NCBI GenBank assembly: GCA_029962705.1
Contig: JARPSE010000002.1
Span: 1-64,000, forward strand
Source of the DNA: Planktomarina antarctica
GTDB taxonomy: Bacteria > Pseudomonadota > Alphaproteobacteria > Rhodobacterales > Rhodobacteraceae
DNA: 64,000 bases
Direction of reading: 5' to 3'
A program made the position numbers and the translations under genes. Under the pieces are notes generated by a model. That model was not told where the DNA came from, did not search any database, and saw only the letters and a list, made by a program, of their open reading frames with translations. Every line of letters starts with the position of its first letter. Positions within the stretch are counted from its first letter, which is position 1. Positions 23,314-31,810 of this stretch are shown piece after piece.

Positions 23314-24882
23314 GGCAGTGATACGCCCATCTAGGTAAGGCACATAAGACCCTTGCGCCGCCATGTATTCGGCCAAGACCACCTCAAGCCCTGGGCCATA
23401 ATCATAGGCATTCAAGCCCGAGCGGAACATCTTGTAGCCATCGCCGCCATTACGGACATAATTGTTAGTTACGACCATATATATGGCCGCTGGATCGATT
23501 GGAACAAAGCCTGCACTTTCGGCCACCAGCACCTCAACCACACGGCCTTCATTTGGGGCCACACTCAGGTCCCAAGTGAACTTCAAACCAGCAACCTGTG
23601 GAAACCGACCTTTGACTTCCTCAACTTGGCTCACACCGTTTTCGAGCGCATCAATCACCCCTTGGCCGGAAATTTGAAAGGTTGCTAAAGTGTTTTGAAA
23701 TGGCAAAACAGTCAAAACTTCGCCCATCGTCACATCGCCCGCATCGATACTGGCACGTAGTCCGCCTGAGTTTGCAATGGCGATTTGCGCGCCTTGGTCG
23801 GCCACATGAGCCAGCATAGCATCGGCTACTAAATTGCCCATCTCACATTCGGCAACGCGGCAAACTTTACGATCGCCTTGAATAACTGCCGAAGATTTGG
23901 CCACAACTTGATTGCGGATTTCTTCCAAAGGCAAGGCTGCCACCGCGATCCGGTTCTTTGTGACGCTGTCTTCGGACACAGTTCCATCTAGGCTCAAAGG
24001 CTCACCAACTGCCTGCAAAATTTTACCAGCAGCATCAAAGGTGACATTCAACTCACCCAGAAATTTTCCATAAGCATAGGCTTGCACAATCGCAGTATCG
24101 CCAACCATAGTTGGATAGGCGCCCTCTGCCCGCTCGTTAGTATTAGAGAGTAATGTGTTGGAATGCCCACCTACTATAACATCAACACCCGTAGTGTTGG
24201 CAGCAACTGCTTGGTCAACCAAATAACCAGAATGTGACAGAACAATGATTTTATTTACGCCGATGGCTGTGAGCTTATCGACCTCGGCTTGAACTGCAGA
24301 CGAAGGATCTAAAAATATCACATTCGGCCCCGGACTTGCCAGCTCATCTGTGTCTTGCGGCGTTAGGCCAATCAGGCCAATCTTTTCGCCAGCGCGCTCG
24401 ATGACGACAGATTTCTGAATAACATCGCGCAGCAATGCCTCGCCGCTGATATCAGCATTTGACATCAAAATTGGAAATTCGAGAGCATCAGCAAAGCCGC
24501 GCAGCACCTCTGGACCATCGTCAAACTCATGGTTGCCCACGGTCATTGCAGTGTAGCCCATTTTATTCATCATCTCTGCTGCTAATTTACCCTTGTAATA
24601 GGTGTAAAACAAAGTGCCCTGAAATTGATCCCCCCCATCAACCAAGATCGAGTTTTCAGATCTAGTACGAGCCTCATTAATCGCTGTGACCAAACGTGCA
24701 GAACCGCCAAAGCATTTGCCCTCCGCATTGTCTTCCGCGCCACAGCCACTGTCATATTTTGATATGGGCTCAAAGCGCGCATGGAAGTCATTGGTATGCA
24801 AGATAGTGAGAGAATAATCTGCAGCGGCAGCGCCCGCACTGATTGCTAGCAAAGCAATACTGGTAAAGATGCTTTTGAACAT
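23308..24882 (-). CDS. Periplasmic 5'-nucleotidase/2',3'-cyclic phosphodiesterase family protein
   Basis: A 524-aa exported metallophosphoesterase of the UshA/NT5E type. Residues 1-21 form a signal peptide ending ...SAGAAAA. The N-terminal domain has the dimetal motifs LHTNDFHARFE, VDGGDQFQG, TVGNHEFDDG, SHSGY and GGHSNT; the C-terminal 5'-nucleotidase domain has GNLVADAML, NSGGLRASI and the substrate-binding NNYVRNGGDGY. It would strip phosphate from extracellular nucleotides so that nucleosides can be taken up, which fits the nucleoside salvage operon further along. It lacks zinc-chelating or anchor extensions. Monocistronic by position. Confidence 0.92.
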   Translation of the reverse strand: MFKSIFTSIALLAISAGAAAADYSLTILHTNDFHARFEPISKYDSGCGAEDNAEGKCFGGSARLVTAINEARTRSENSILVDGGDQFQGTLFYTYYKGKLAAEMMNKMGYTAMTVGNHEFDDGPEVLRGFADALEFPILMSNADISGEALLRDVIQKSVVIERAGEKIGLIGLTPQDTDELASPGPNVIFLDPSSAVQAEVDKLTAIGVNKIIVLSHSGYLVDQAVAANTTGVDVIVGGHSNTLLSNTNERAEGAYPTMVGDTAIVQAYAYGKFLGELNVTFDAAGKILQAVGEPLSLDGTVSEDSVTKNRIAVAALPLEEIRNQVVAKSSAVIQGDRKVCRVAECEMGNLVADAMLAHVADQGAQIAIANSGGLRASIDAGDVTMGEVLTVLPFQNTLATFQISGQGVIDALENGVSQVEEVKGRFPQVAGLKFTWDLSVAPNEGRVVEVLVAESAGFVPIDPAAIYMVVTNNYVRNGGDGYKMFRSGLNAYDYGPGLEVVLAEYMAAQGSYVPYLDGRITAK

Positions 24883-25014
24883 TGTTTTTCCCCAAAATGA
24901 TTAGATAGGCCTACGCTCCACATCTACCAAGTGGAGTCAACTCCGGCTATTATAGAAATTTAAATCGGTCAAACGACAGTTGACGATTTTATCTCGACAC
25001 GGCACAGGTGGAAT

Positions 25015-25353
25015 ATGATGATTTATAAAATATTCCGCTCTGATGAATGGCATGTTCTAAGGGCTAAAGGTGACACGGCCGGCGCGCCGATTGATTTGGT
25101 CGATGGCTACATTCATTTCTCTACCGCCATACAGGCCCAAGAAACTGCCGATAAACATTTTACAGCTATGGAAGGCCTCTACCTTGCAGCGGTGGACTGC
25201 ACGGCTCTGCAAGGCAATCTCAAATGGGAAGTATCGCGCGGAGGAGCGGAGTTCCCTCACCTCTATAGGCGCTTGCGGCTCAGCGATGTGGTTTGGTGCC
25301 TGCCTCTGCCACTTGTCGACGGTCACCATAAATTCCCAGATCACATGATATGA
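25015..25353 (+). CDS. DUF952 family protein
   Basis: A 112-aa protein of the DUF952 family, a small fold related to ADP-ribosyltransferase-like proteins with unknown activity. Family hallmarks are visible: YKIFRSDEW at the start, DGYIHFSTA with the central histidine, and HLYRRLRLSDVV near the end. It begins ATG ATG; GTGGAAT-like sequence precedes the start and no better upstream start exists. It overlaps pyrD by four bases (ATGA), so both are made from one message. The neighbour gives a hint of a link to pyrimidine metabolism, but no more than that. Confidence 0.88.
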   Translation: MMIYKIFRSDEWHVLRAKGDTAGAPIDLVDGYIHFSTAIQAQETADKHFTAMEGLYLAAVDCTALQGNLKWEVSRGGAEFPHLYRRLRLSDVVWCLPLPLVDGHHKFPDHMI

Positions 25354-26411
25354 TTACTCTGGAAGATATTGGTCTCAAATTTCTGCATTACTTTGATCCA
25401 GAACGCGCCCATGGACTATCAATCCAAGCTCTAAATTTGGGGCTGGTACCCCTACATGGCGGCCCAGTCACAAGTCCACGCCTTGCCACATCGATAGGCA
25501 GTATAGCCTTAGCCAACCCGGTTGGGCTGGCCGCTGGATACGATAAAAACGCTCAGGCCTTGTCGCCATTATCCAAGGCTGGTTTTAGTTTTCTGGAAGT
25601 GGGCGCTGCCACGCCACTACCCCAAGCTGGCAACCCCAAGCCACGATTATTTCGGCTTTTGCAAGATCACGCCGTGATCAATCGCTTCGGATTTAACAAT
25701 CAAGGCATTGAAGCCATTGCACGCCGCCTCGCCCAGACGTCCACCTCCATCCCACGCGGATTGAATTTGGGCGCCAATAAAGACAGCGCAGATCGTGCTA
25801 ATGATTTTGGTGATGTCCTAAACGTCGCTGCTCCGCATATCGATTTTGCGACGGTTAACATTTCTTCACCAAACACGGAAAAACTGCGGGATCTACAGGG
25901 CAAGGCAGCTCTGGAGGATCTGCTGGGTCGTATAAAAGTGACCAACGCAAAACTAGTACGGCCAATTCCTATTTTCCTCAAAATCGCTCCAGATCTTACC
26001 GATGCAGAGATACAAGACATTGCGGATTTAGCATTAGCCTCAGGTCTATCTGCTATCATCTGCACCAACACGACATTGGACCGCGACGGGCTGCACTCTT
26101 CTGACCGTGATCAAAAAGGAGGGCTGTCGGGACGTCCCTTATTTGAGAAATCAACACGGGTTTTAGCCAAAATGCGCGTGGCAACTGCTAACAAGATTGA
26201 TCTGGTGGGTGTCGGCGGTATCAGCTCAGCTGAGGACGCCTATGCAAAAATTCACGCTGGGGCCTGCGCAGTACAACTTTATTCCGCCATGATTTATCAA
26301 GGCCTTTCACTGGTGCCAAAAATCGCCTTAGGAATGGATCACCTTTTGGCTAATGATGGGTTCGATCAGTTGGGACAAGCTATCGGCGTGACTACAGAAA
26401 GTTGGTTATAA
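25350..26411 (+). CDS. pyrD: Dihydroorotate dehydrogenase (quinone), class 2
   Basis: Oxidises dihydroorotate to orotate and passes electrons to ubiquinone at the inner membrane, the fourth step of pyrimidine synthesis. The 353-aa protein has the amphipathic N-terminal helix of class 2 enzymes (FLHYFDPERAHGLSIQAL), then FMN-barrel motifs NPVGLAAGYDKN, NRFGFNNQG, GLNLGANKDS, VNISSPNTEKLR (catalytic Ser region), ICTNTTLDR, GGLSGRPL and GVGGISSAEDAY. It is translationally coupled to the DUF952 gene. Together with carA it supplies UMP synthesis. Confidence 0.96.
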   Translation: MITLEDIGLKFLHYFDPERAHGLSIQALNLGLVPLHGGPVTSPRLATSIGSIALANPVGLAAGYDKNAQALSPLSKAGFSFLEVGAATPLPQAGNPKPRLFRLLQDHAVINRFGFNNQGIEAIARRLAQTSTSIPRGLNLGANKDSADRANDFGDVLNVAAPHIDFATVNISSPNTEKLRDLQGKAALEDLLGRIKVTNAKLVRPIPIFLKIAPDLTDAEIQDIADLALASGLSAIICTNTTLDRDGLHSSDRDQKGGLSGRPLFEKSTRVLAKMRVATANKIDLVGVGGISSAEDAYAKIHAGACAVQLYSAMIYQGLSLVPKIALGMDHLLANDGFDQLGQAIGVTTESWL

Positions 26412-26417
26412 ACACAC

Positions 26418-27740
26418 TTAGTAAACTGTTACAGCCCGTTCCAATGCAGGATACCTCAGGGCTAAAGTCACACCACGCAAGATGAAAAATCCATTCATGG
26501 CAAGCCAAAGCCCATGATTGCCAAGGCTCGGCAACAATAGAGCTACCAGCGCGCAATAGCCCAAAAATGACACGATCATCATATTGCGCATATCGCGGCT
26601 ACGAGTAGCCCCAATGAACACACCGTCCAGCATCCAGGCGAGCGCGCCCATCAGAGGTGCTAATGCAATATGCGGCAAATAAATGCGTGCAGCTTCCTGC
26701 ACGCTGGCATCCTTGGCCATAATATCAATCACAATTGCCCCCAAGACCCAAAACATCATTGCCATGAAGACCGCAGACCCAAAGGCCCAAATGGCGGTTA
26801 AAGAAGCCCCACGCCGCAGCTGTGCCACAGCCCGCGCCCCCATAGCTTGACCCACCAATGCCTCAGCGGCAAAGACAAACCCATCCATCGCGTGAGAAGC
26901 CACATATACAAATTGTAGCAAAATTTGATTGGCCGCTAAAGTTACGTCGCCCAAATCCGCACCAAAGAAAAGAAAACTCACGAAGCCAACCTGCAATAAA
27001 ACCGAACGAATTAGAATGTCCACATTTACCTGCACCATACGGGCCAAGCGAACCCGATCAAAAATCTGTTGCCACATAGGCCCAGCCAACCCACTCAGAA
27101 CCGAACGACACAAATATAACCCCAGTACCAGACCGCCCCATTCAGCGATCAAAGTGGCAAGGGCCACGCCCTCCACACCAAGGCCAAGCCCCAGAACAAA
27201 CCAAAGGTCAAGAATGATATTACACAGGTTCATTAACAATTGTATCAGGAGCACGGCAGCAGTACGCTCTTGTGCAATCAACCATCCACTGAGACCATAA
27301 ATTGCGATGGCAGCCGGCGCTGACCAAATACGGATGGACATATAGTCTCGCGCCAAGGATTCGACTTCTACTGAGGCTGGCGACACCCAAAACGCACCCG
27401 CAAAAATAGGTAATTGAAGTAGAATAAATCCAACCCCGGCCATCAGGCCGATGCCGGTCACTCTAAAAAAGAGTGCTCTGACTTCATGGCTGTCTCCAGC
27501 CCCAAGAGCCTGGCTTGTCAACCCAACCGTTCCCATGCGTAAAAAACCAAAGATCCAATAAAGTGCGCCTAGAATAATTGCGCCTATACCAACCGCGCCG
27601 ATCGGAGCCGCCGCCCCCATTTGGCCAATTACACCGGTATCAACCGCCCCAAGAATTGGCACGGTAGCATTCGAAATTACAATTGGGATTGCAATAGTCA
27701 GCACCCGCCGATGCGTAATACCATAGGTATGATCAGCCAT
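26418..27740 (-). CDS. MATE-family efflux transporter (DinF-like)
   Basis: A 440-aa inner-membrane protein with about twelve hydrophobic segments in two MatE halves (GAVDTGVIGQMGAAAPIGAVGIG in the first, AMDGFVFAAEALVGQAMGAR in the second). MATE proteins use a Na+ or H+ gradient to expel cationic drugs or metabolites; the substrate here is unknown. The frame is open to 27911, but the family starts at MADHTYGITHRRVL, ATG 27740, which overlaps the stop of the upstream thioesterase by eight bases. That places it third in a minus-strand operon with two hotdog thioesterases. Confidence 0.9.
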   Translation of the reverse strand: MADHTYGITHRRVLTIAIPIVISNATVPILGAVDTGVIGQMGAAAPIGAVGIGAIILGALYWIFGFLRMGTVGLTSQALGAGDSHEVRALFFRVTGIGLMAGVGFILLQLPIFAGAFWVSPASVEVESLARDYMSIRIWSAPAAIAIYGLSGWLIAQERTAAVLLIQLLMNLCNIILDLWFVLGLGLGVEGVALATLIAEWGGLVLGLYLCRSVLSGLAGPMWQQIFDRVRLARMVQVNVDILIRSVLLQVGFVSFLFFGADLGDVTLAANQILLQFVYVASHAMDGFVFAAEALVGQAMGARAVAQLRRGASLTAIWAFGSAVFMAMMFWVLGAIVIDIMAKDASVQEAARIYLPHIALAPLMGALAWMLDGVFIGATRSRDMRNMMIVSFLGYCALVALLLPSLGNHGLWLAMNGFFILRGVTLALRYPALERAVTVY

Positions 27741-28233
27741 CGCGTTGCGGCATGAGAAAGTGACCTGACGCCTGAGCAAAGAGGCGGTCACGATTATCTT
27801 GCCAAGCCTCCACATGCACCGATGCATATTGCCGTCCAGAGCGATTGACCCGGGCACGGGCATAGGCGTCACGCGGCAGTCCTGGACGAAGGTAATCCAC
27901 GGTAAAGTCAATAGTTTTAGGCAACGCTAGTACACCAGTTTGCACTGCTTCAATATCTAAGCTTTCGCTTTCAATCTCTCCCCAAAGAGATGTCCAAGCC
28001 AGTCCAATAATCGCCGTTACTTCCAAAAAAGCGGCCGTTGCACCCCCATGCAGCGCCGGCAGCATCGGGTTGCCGATAAGATCGTCATGGAACGCCATAG
28101 TGGAGGTCAATTGATTACCATGTCGGTCAAAACTGACCCCAAGAAAATCAATATAGGGCACTTGATTAACAATCACTGACAGTGCGAGGTCTCGGCGTCG
28201 TTTCACCTGAATTACGGGTTCTGGCCTCTTCAT
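27733..28233 (-). CDS. PaaI-family hotdog thioesterase (second of two)
   Basis: A 166-aa hotdog-fold protein of the PaaI/4HBT type that probably hydrolyses an acyl-CoA or aryl-CoA thioester. The central helix segment LPALHGGATAAFLEVTAIIG and DFTVDYLRPGLPRDAYARARV are diagnostic; the HGG loop plus the following acidic Glu matches the active-site region. Its start overlaps the stop of the preceding thioesterase gene by four bases, and its end overlaps the MATE start. The two thioesterases are only distantly alike, which suggests different substrates or a mixed oligomer. Confidence 0.87.
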   Translation of the reverse strand: MKRPEPVIQVKRRRDLALSVIVNQVPYIDFLGVSFDRHGNQLTSTMAFHDDLIGNPMLPALHGGATAAFLEVTAIIGLAWTSLWGEIESESLDIEAVQTGVLALPKTIDFTVDYLRPGLPRDAYARARVNRSGRQYASVHVEAWQDNRDRLFAQASGHFLMPQRDG

Positions 28234-28658
28234 GATGACCCCTTCATTACTGTAAAAGCACCGGTTGCCGTGGCTACCGGACGCGCAGTGTCTGCATCAC
28301 AGGCTGTGGCACGAACAAATGCCACGCTACGGGTGACATGATAGCATTCCGCCGTTGCAGTGATGGTTTGACCGGGGGTCGCAGATCGCATGTAATCAAT
28401 GCGAAGGTCTAATGTAGCAGTACCTAGACCAGCTAAAGGATGCGCCACGACAGCGGCACCACCTGCAGTATCCATCAACGCTGAAACAGCGCCACCATGG
28501 ATCACCTTGGTGACCGGATCTCCAATCAGAGCCTTGTCATACGGCATTGAAATCACGGCCTTGCCATTGCCGAGCTCCTCAACCTTCATCCCCAGTCTGC
28601 GTGAGTGAGGAATAGCGCTAATAAATTGGCGCGCAGCATTGTTGTCTGTTTGTGTCAT
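28230..28658 (-). CDS. PaaI-family hotdog thioesterase (first of two)
   Basis: A 142-aa hotdog thioesterase with the PaaI pattern GDPVTKVIHGGAVSALMDTAGG and LDLRIDYMRSATPGQTI; the aspartate in ALMDTAGG sits at the usual catalytic place. ATG 28658 (MTQTDNN) is preferred over the in-frame start at 28802 because the homologous proteins begin here and the extra 48 residues look like spacer. It is the first gene of the three-gene minus-strand set ending in a MATE exporter. Confidence 0.88.
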   Translation of the reverse strand: MTQTDNNAARQFISAIPHSRRLGMKVEELGNGKAVISMPYDKALIGDPVTKVIHGGAVSALMDTAGGAAVVAHPLAGLGTATLDLRIDYMRSATPGQTITATAECYHVTRSVAFVRATACDADTARPVATATGAFTVMKGSS

Positions 28659-29125
28659 GACTTTGTTTATTGAGCCTAGCCGGTAGATTGCCAAGCGCTT
28701 TTTTTGAAAAGTCAGGATTAAACCGCCGGTCGCAACTCGCTCAATTTCTAAACAATAAAAATTATCATTTGTGATGATAGATAGAAGGAACTGATAATCC
28801 ATAGCCTTCTACTCAACCCTTAGGGGTGGGGAAATAACAAAAGATTTAGGTCTGTTAAGCGCGATAGAGACGATCTTCTGTTTAAGGCGGGGACCCAACT
28901 CACGAGCCAACATCGGAGCTAATGGCTATTTAGCAATCCCAGCCTTGATTTTGGGGTACGGCTGCTACGTTTTAGCGCCCAGCTTCATAAACTGAACACT
29001 TGACCATACGGCCCAGCGCAATACTGTATACAAAACTATTTACTTCAAATATAAAGCTTCAACTTTAAAATTGTCTGTTGGCAGGGTTTTGGTACCAAAG
29101 GTGACTTAAATTAGTGGGGGGGGCT
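28659..29125. other. 467-bp spacer without recognised gene
   Basis: Promoter region for the thioesterase-MATE operon (leftward) and the MerR gene (rightward). A plus-strand frame at roughly 28800-28995 is open for some 67 codons and reads plausibly (a stretch GYLAIPALILGYGCYVLAPSF), but it has no start codon or ribosome site, and I do not recognise it; it may be a gene remnant. The last 100 bases before MerR are AT-rich and should hold its promoter. Confidence 0.45.
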
Positions 29126-29494
29126 ATGATAAAAGAAAAGCAATCTTTCAAACAGATGTGCTCGCGATTCGATGTGACGCCAAGAACCCTGCGCTATTAT
29201 GAGTACATTGAGTTGTTGAATCCAGAACGTGTAGGACGTTCTCGTTTTTACAGCGCCCGGGATGTCGCCCGGATGATATTGATCGTGCGCGGCCGACGCT
29301 TCGGCTTCACCCTAGAGGAATTGCGGCAATGGCTTCAAATTTACGACAGCGATGGTAGCACAGCACAAATGCAGGCATGGTTGCCGATAGCTCAGGCAAA
29401 ACTGACTGCATTACTTCAGCAAAAAAAAGAAATTTCTGAAACGGTCATCGAGCTTTCCAAGATGATCGATATGATCAAATCGGAACTGCCATAA
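29126..29494 (+). CDS. MerR-family transcriptional regulator
   Basis: A 122-aa regulator: winged helix-turn-helix at residues about 8-75 (VTPRTLRYYEYIELLNPERVG, FYSARDVARMILI, GFTLEELRQWL) and a C-terminal coiled coil (QQKKEISETVIELSKMIDMIK) for dimerisation. It lacks the cysteines of metal-sensing MerR proteins, so the effector is probably organic. A run of G residues serves as ribosome site for ATG 29126; GTG 29114 is less likely. It precedes GST, thiolase and FadJ genes on the same strand. In roseobacter genomes MerR regulators of this kind often sit by acyl-CoA catabolism genes, so control of beta-oxidation is a reasonable guess. Confidence 0.88.
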   Translation: MIKEKQSFKQMCSRFDVTPRTLRYYEYIELLNPERVGRSRFYSARDVARMILIVRGRRFGFTLEELRQWLQIYDSDGSTAQMQAWLPIAQAKLTALLQQKKEISETVIELSKMIDMIKSELP

Positions 29495-29708
29495 ATAAAA
29501 ATTTAGTTGAAGCGTCAGCGTAATCATATTTCAAGAGGCCAGACTTTCAACAGGTGGATAATACATAGGCCACTCATTGCCCTCTACAAGCATGTAGTCA
29601 GCACGCATATCAACGAGTGCAGACAAGTAAATGCCACTTGACGCCCTTATCTTTTAATCTGACTATTTCCAAAACTGAACACAGATACAAAACAAAATGG
29701 GAATGTAT

Positions 29709-30341
29709 ATGACTATTAAGCTGCATTGCTTTGGAGAAAGCGGAAATGCCTATAAAGCGGCTCTGACACTTGAACTAGCGGGCATAAATTGGTCACCAGT
29801 TTATGTAGATTTCTTTGGTGGGGCTGCGCGCAGCGACGAGTATCGCGACCTAAACATCATGGCCGAAGCACCTGTTTTGGTCCAAGGAGATTTCAGTCTG
29901 TCGCAATCGGGTGCCATCCAGCAATGGGTGGTTGATCAAACTGGAAACCTGGGTGGTTCGCCAGAGGACAAATATGAAGTGCTGCGCTGGGTATTGTTCG
30001 ACAACCACAAAATGTCCTCCCAAGCTGGCGTAACTCGTTTCTTGATGAACTTTTTACCAGAGGATAAGCGCCCACTTGAAGTAATAAAATTCATGCAGGG
30101 AAGGGTGCTAGGCGCACTTAAAATACTGGACACACATCTAGAAAGTCGTACATGGATAGCTGGAAACACGATGACCATCGCTGACATTGCCAATTGTGGC
30201 TATCTATTTTACCCCGAACCTTACGGGTTTATCCGTGCGAATTGGCCAAATATTGATTCATGGCTGAGCCGTATTGAGGCGACAAAAGGCTGGAAACACC
30301 CATATGATTTAATGCCCGGAAATCCATCAGATCGAGCCTAA
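29709..30341 (+). CDS. Glutathione S-transferase family protein
   Basis: A 210-aa soluble protein with a thioredoxin-like N-terminal domain (IKLHCFGESGNAYKAALTLEL, with Ser in ESGNAYK as the likely catalytic residue, AEAPVLVQGDFSLSQSGAIQQWV as the glutathione gamma-glutamyl site) and an all-helical C-terminal domain with the N-capping motif MTIADIANCGYLF. It could conjugate or isomerise a reactive acyl or unsaturated intermediate. Three ATGs lie within 12 bases (29697, 29703, 29709); the last has TGGGA at good spacing. It is 11 bases before the thiolase gene and should be cotranscribed. Confidence 0.88.
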   Translation: MTIKLHCFGESGNAYKAALTLELAGINWSPVYVDFFGGAARSDEYRDLNIMAEAPVLVQGDFSLSQSGAIQQWVVDQTGNLGGSPEDKYEVLRWVLFDNHKMSSQAGVTRFLMNFLPEDKRPLEVIKFMQGRVLGALKILDTHLESRTWIAGNTMTIADIANCGYLFYPEPYGFIRANWPNIDSWLSRIEATKGWKHPYDLMPGNPSDRA

Positions 30342-30352
30342 AGGAACTGAAC

Positions 30353-31564
30353 ATGACTGACGCATACATTTATGATTCTGTCCGCACACCCCGTGGCAAA
30401 GGTCGCCAGGAGGGTAGCCTGCATGAGGTGACCTCAGCACGCTTGTCAGCAGGCGTACTTAATGCCTTGCAGCAGCGCAACGGGTTGGACGGCCACGCGG
30501 TAGAGGATGTGATTTGGGGAAACGTCACCCAAGTAATGGAGCAAGGCGGATGCCTAGCACGTACGGCGGTGCTAGCCTCAAAACTTCATGAAAGCATCCC
30601 CGGCCTATCGATCAACCGGTTTTGCGCGAGCGGCATGGAGGCCGTTAATCTGGCCGCCAACCAAATTCGGGGCGGTGCAGGCGAAGGCTATATTGCGGGT
30701 GGTGTTGAAATGATGAGCCGCGTGCCAATGGGCAGCGATGGGGCGGCAATTGCCGTTGACCCATCAATTGCCATGGCACATCATTTTGTGCCGCAGGGTA
30801 TTTCGGCAGATATCATTGCAACAGAATACGGATTTTCGCGCGAAGATGCTGATTTACTGGCCGTCAAAAGCCAAAAGCGCGCGGCTACTGCTTGGGCTGA
30901 AAATCGTTTTGATGGCTCTGTAATAGCAGTGAGCGACATTAATGGCTTGCCAATTTTAACACGGGATGAATATCTTCGCCCCGGCACAGATATGCAATCA
31001 TTGGGCGCATTGAAGCCTGCCTTCAAAGATATGGGTGAATCAATGCCCGGCTTTGATAAAATAGCCTTGATGAAATACCCACATCTTGAGCGGATCAACC
31101 ACATCCATCACGCCGGGAACTCTTCGGGCATCGTGGACGGTGCCGCCGGCATTTTGATCGGTTCGAAAGCCTACGGTGCAGCTCATGGCCTAAAGCCCCG
31201 CGCGGTCATCCGCGCCACGGCAAAAATAGGTACCGATCCCACAATTATGCTGACTGGGCCAGTGCCAGTAACGGAAAAAATCTTGGTAGACAGTGGAATG
31301 TCGATTTCCGACATCGACCTATTTGAGGTTAACGAGGCATTTGCCGCGGTTGTTCTGCGTTTCATGCAAGCTTTTAATGTTGATGATAGCCGAATCAATA
31401 TGAACGGTGGATCCATCGCCATGGGCCACCCTTTGGGAGCTACGGGCACGATTATTATCGGCACGTTGCTGGACGAGCTGGAACGCAGTGGCAAAGGCAC
31501 TGGACTAGCTACCCTTTGCGTCGCCTCCGGCATGGGCGCAGCCACCATCATCGAACGGGTATAA
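30353..31564 (+). CDS. fadA: Acetyl-CoA C-acyltransferase (thiolase)
   Basis: Cleaves 3-ketoacyl-CoA with CoA to acetyl-CoA and a shortened acyl-CoA in beta-oxidation. The 403-aa protein keeps the nucleophile Cys91 (NRFCASGME), the NEAFAA segment, the His of GGSIAMGHPLGATG and the C-terminal Cys of CVASGMGAA. The HHAGNSSGIVDGAAG loop is typical of the degradative type. AAGGA lies 8 bases before ATG. It lies between the GST gene and FadJ (246 bases on) on the same strand, which supports a role in fatty-acid breakdown over a biosynthetic thiolase. Confidence 0.93.
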   Translation: MTDAYIYDSVRTPRGKGRQEGSLHEVTSARLSAGVLNALQQRNGLDGHAVEDVIWGNVTQVMEQGGCLARTAVLASKLHESIPGLSINRFCASGMEAVNLAANQIRGGAGEGYIAGGVEMMSRVPMGSDGAAIAVDPSIAMAHHFVPQGISADIIATEYGFSREDADLLAVKSQKRAATAWAENRFDGSVIAVSDINGLPILTRDEYLRPGTDMQSLGALKPAFKDMGESMPGFDKIALMKYPHLERINHIHHAGNSSGIVDGAAGILIGSKAYGAAHGLKPRAVIRATAKIGTDPTIMLTGPVPVTEKILVDSGMSISDIDLFEVNEAFAAVVLRFMQAFNVDDSRINMNGGSIAMGHPLGATGTIIIGTLLDELERSGKGTGLATLCVASGMGAATIIERV

Positions 31565-31810
31565 ACTAAGATACACCAAAGGGCCTATGTGAGAGGGGCA
31601 GACTTCAAGCCGTTTAGGCCATATTTTTGACTGCTAGACTAACCTAGCCTTTAAGACTTAAATAAATTACATATCACTTCCTTTCTTCCCACTACCGTTT
31701 AATTATTAGTTGAACAACAAGGGCGACCATTGGCAGAATAGCTATATAAAGAACGCTATAGGCCAGCCCAACTGGGCAGCATGACAAGATACAGCGCAAA
31801 GGAGACCCGC

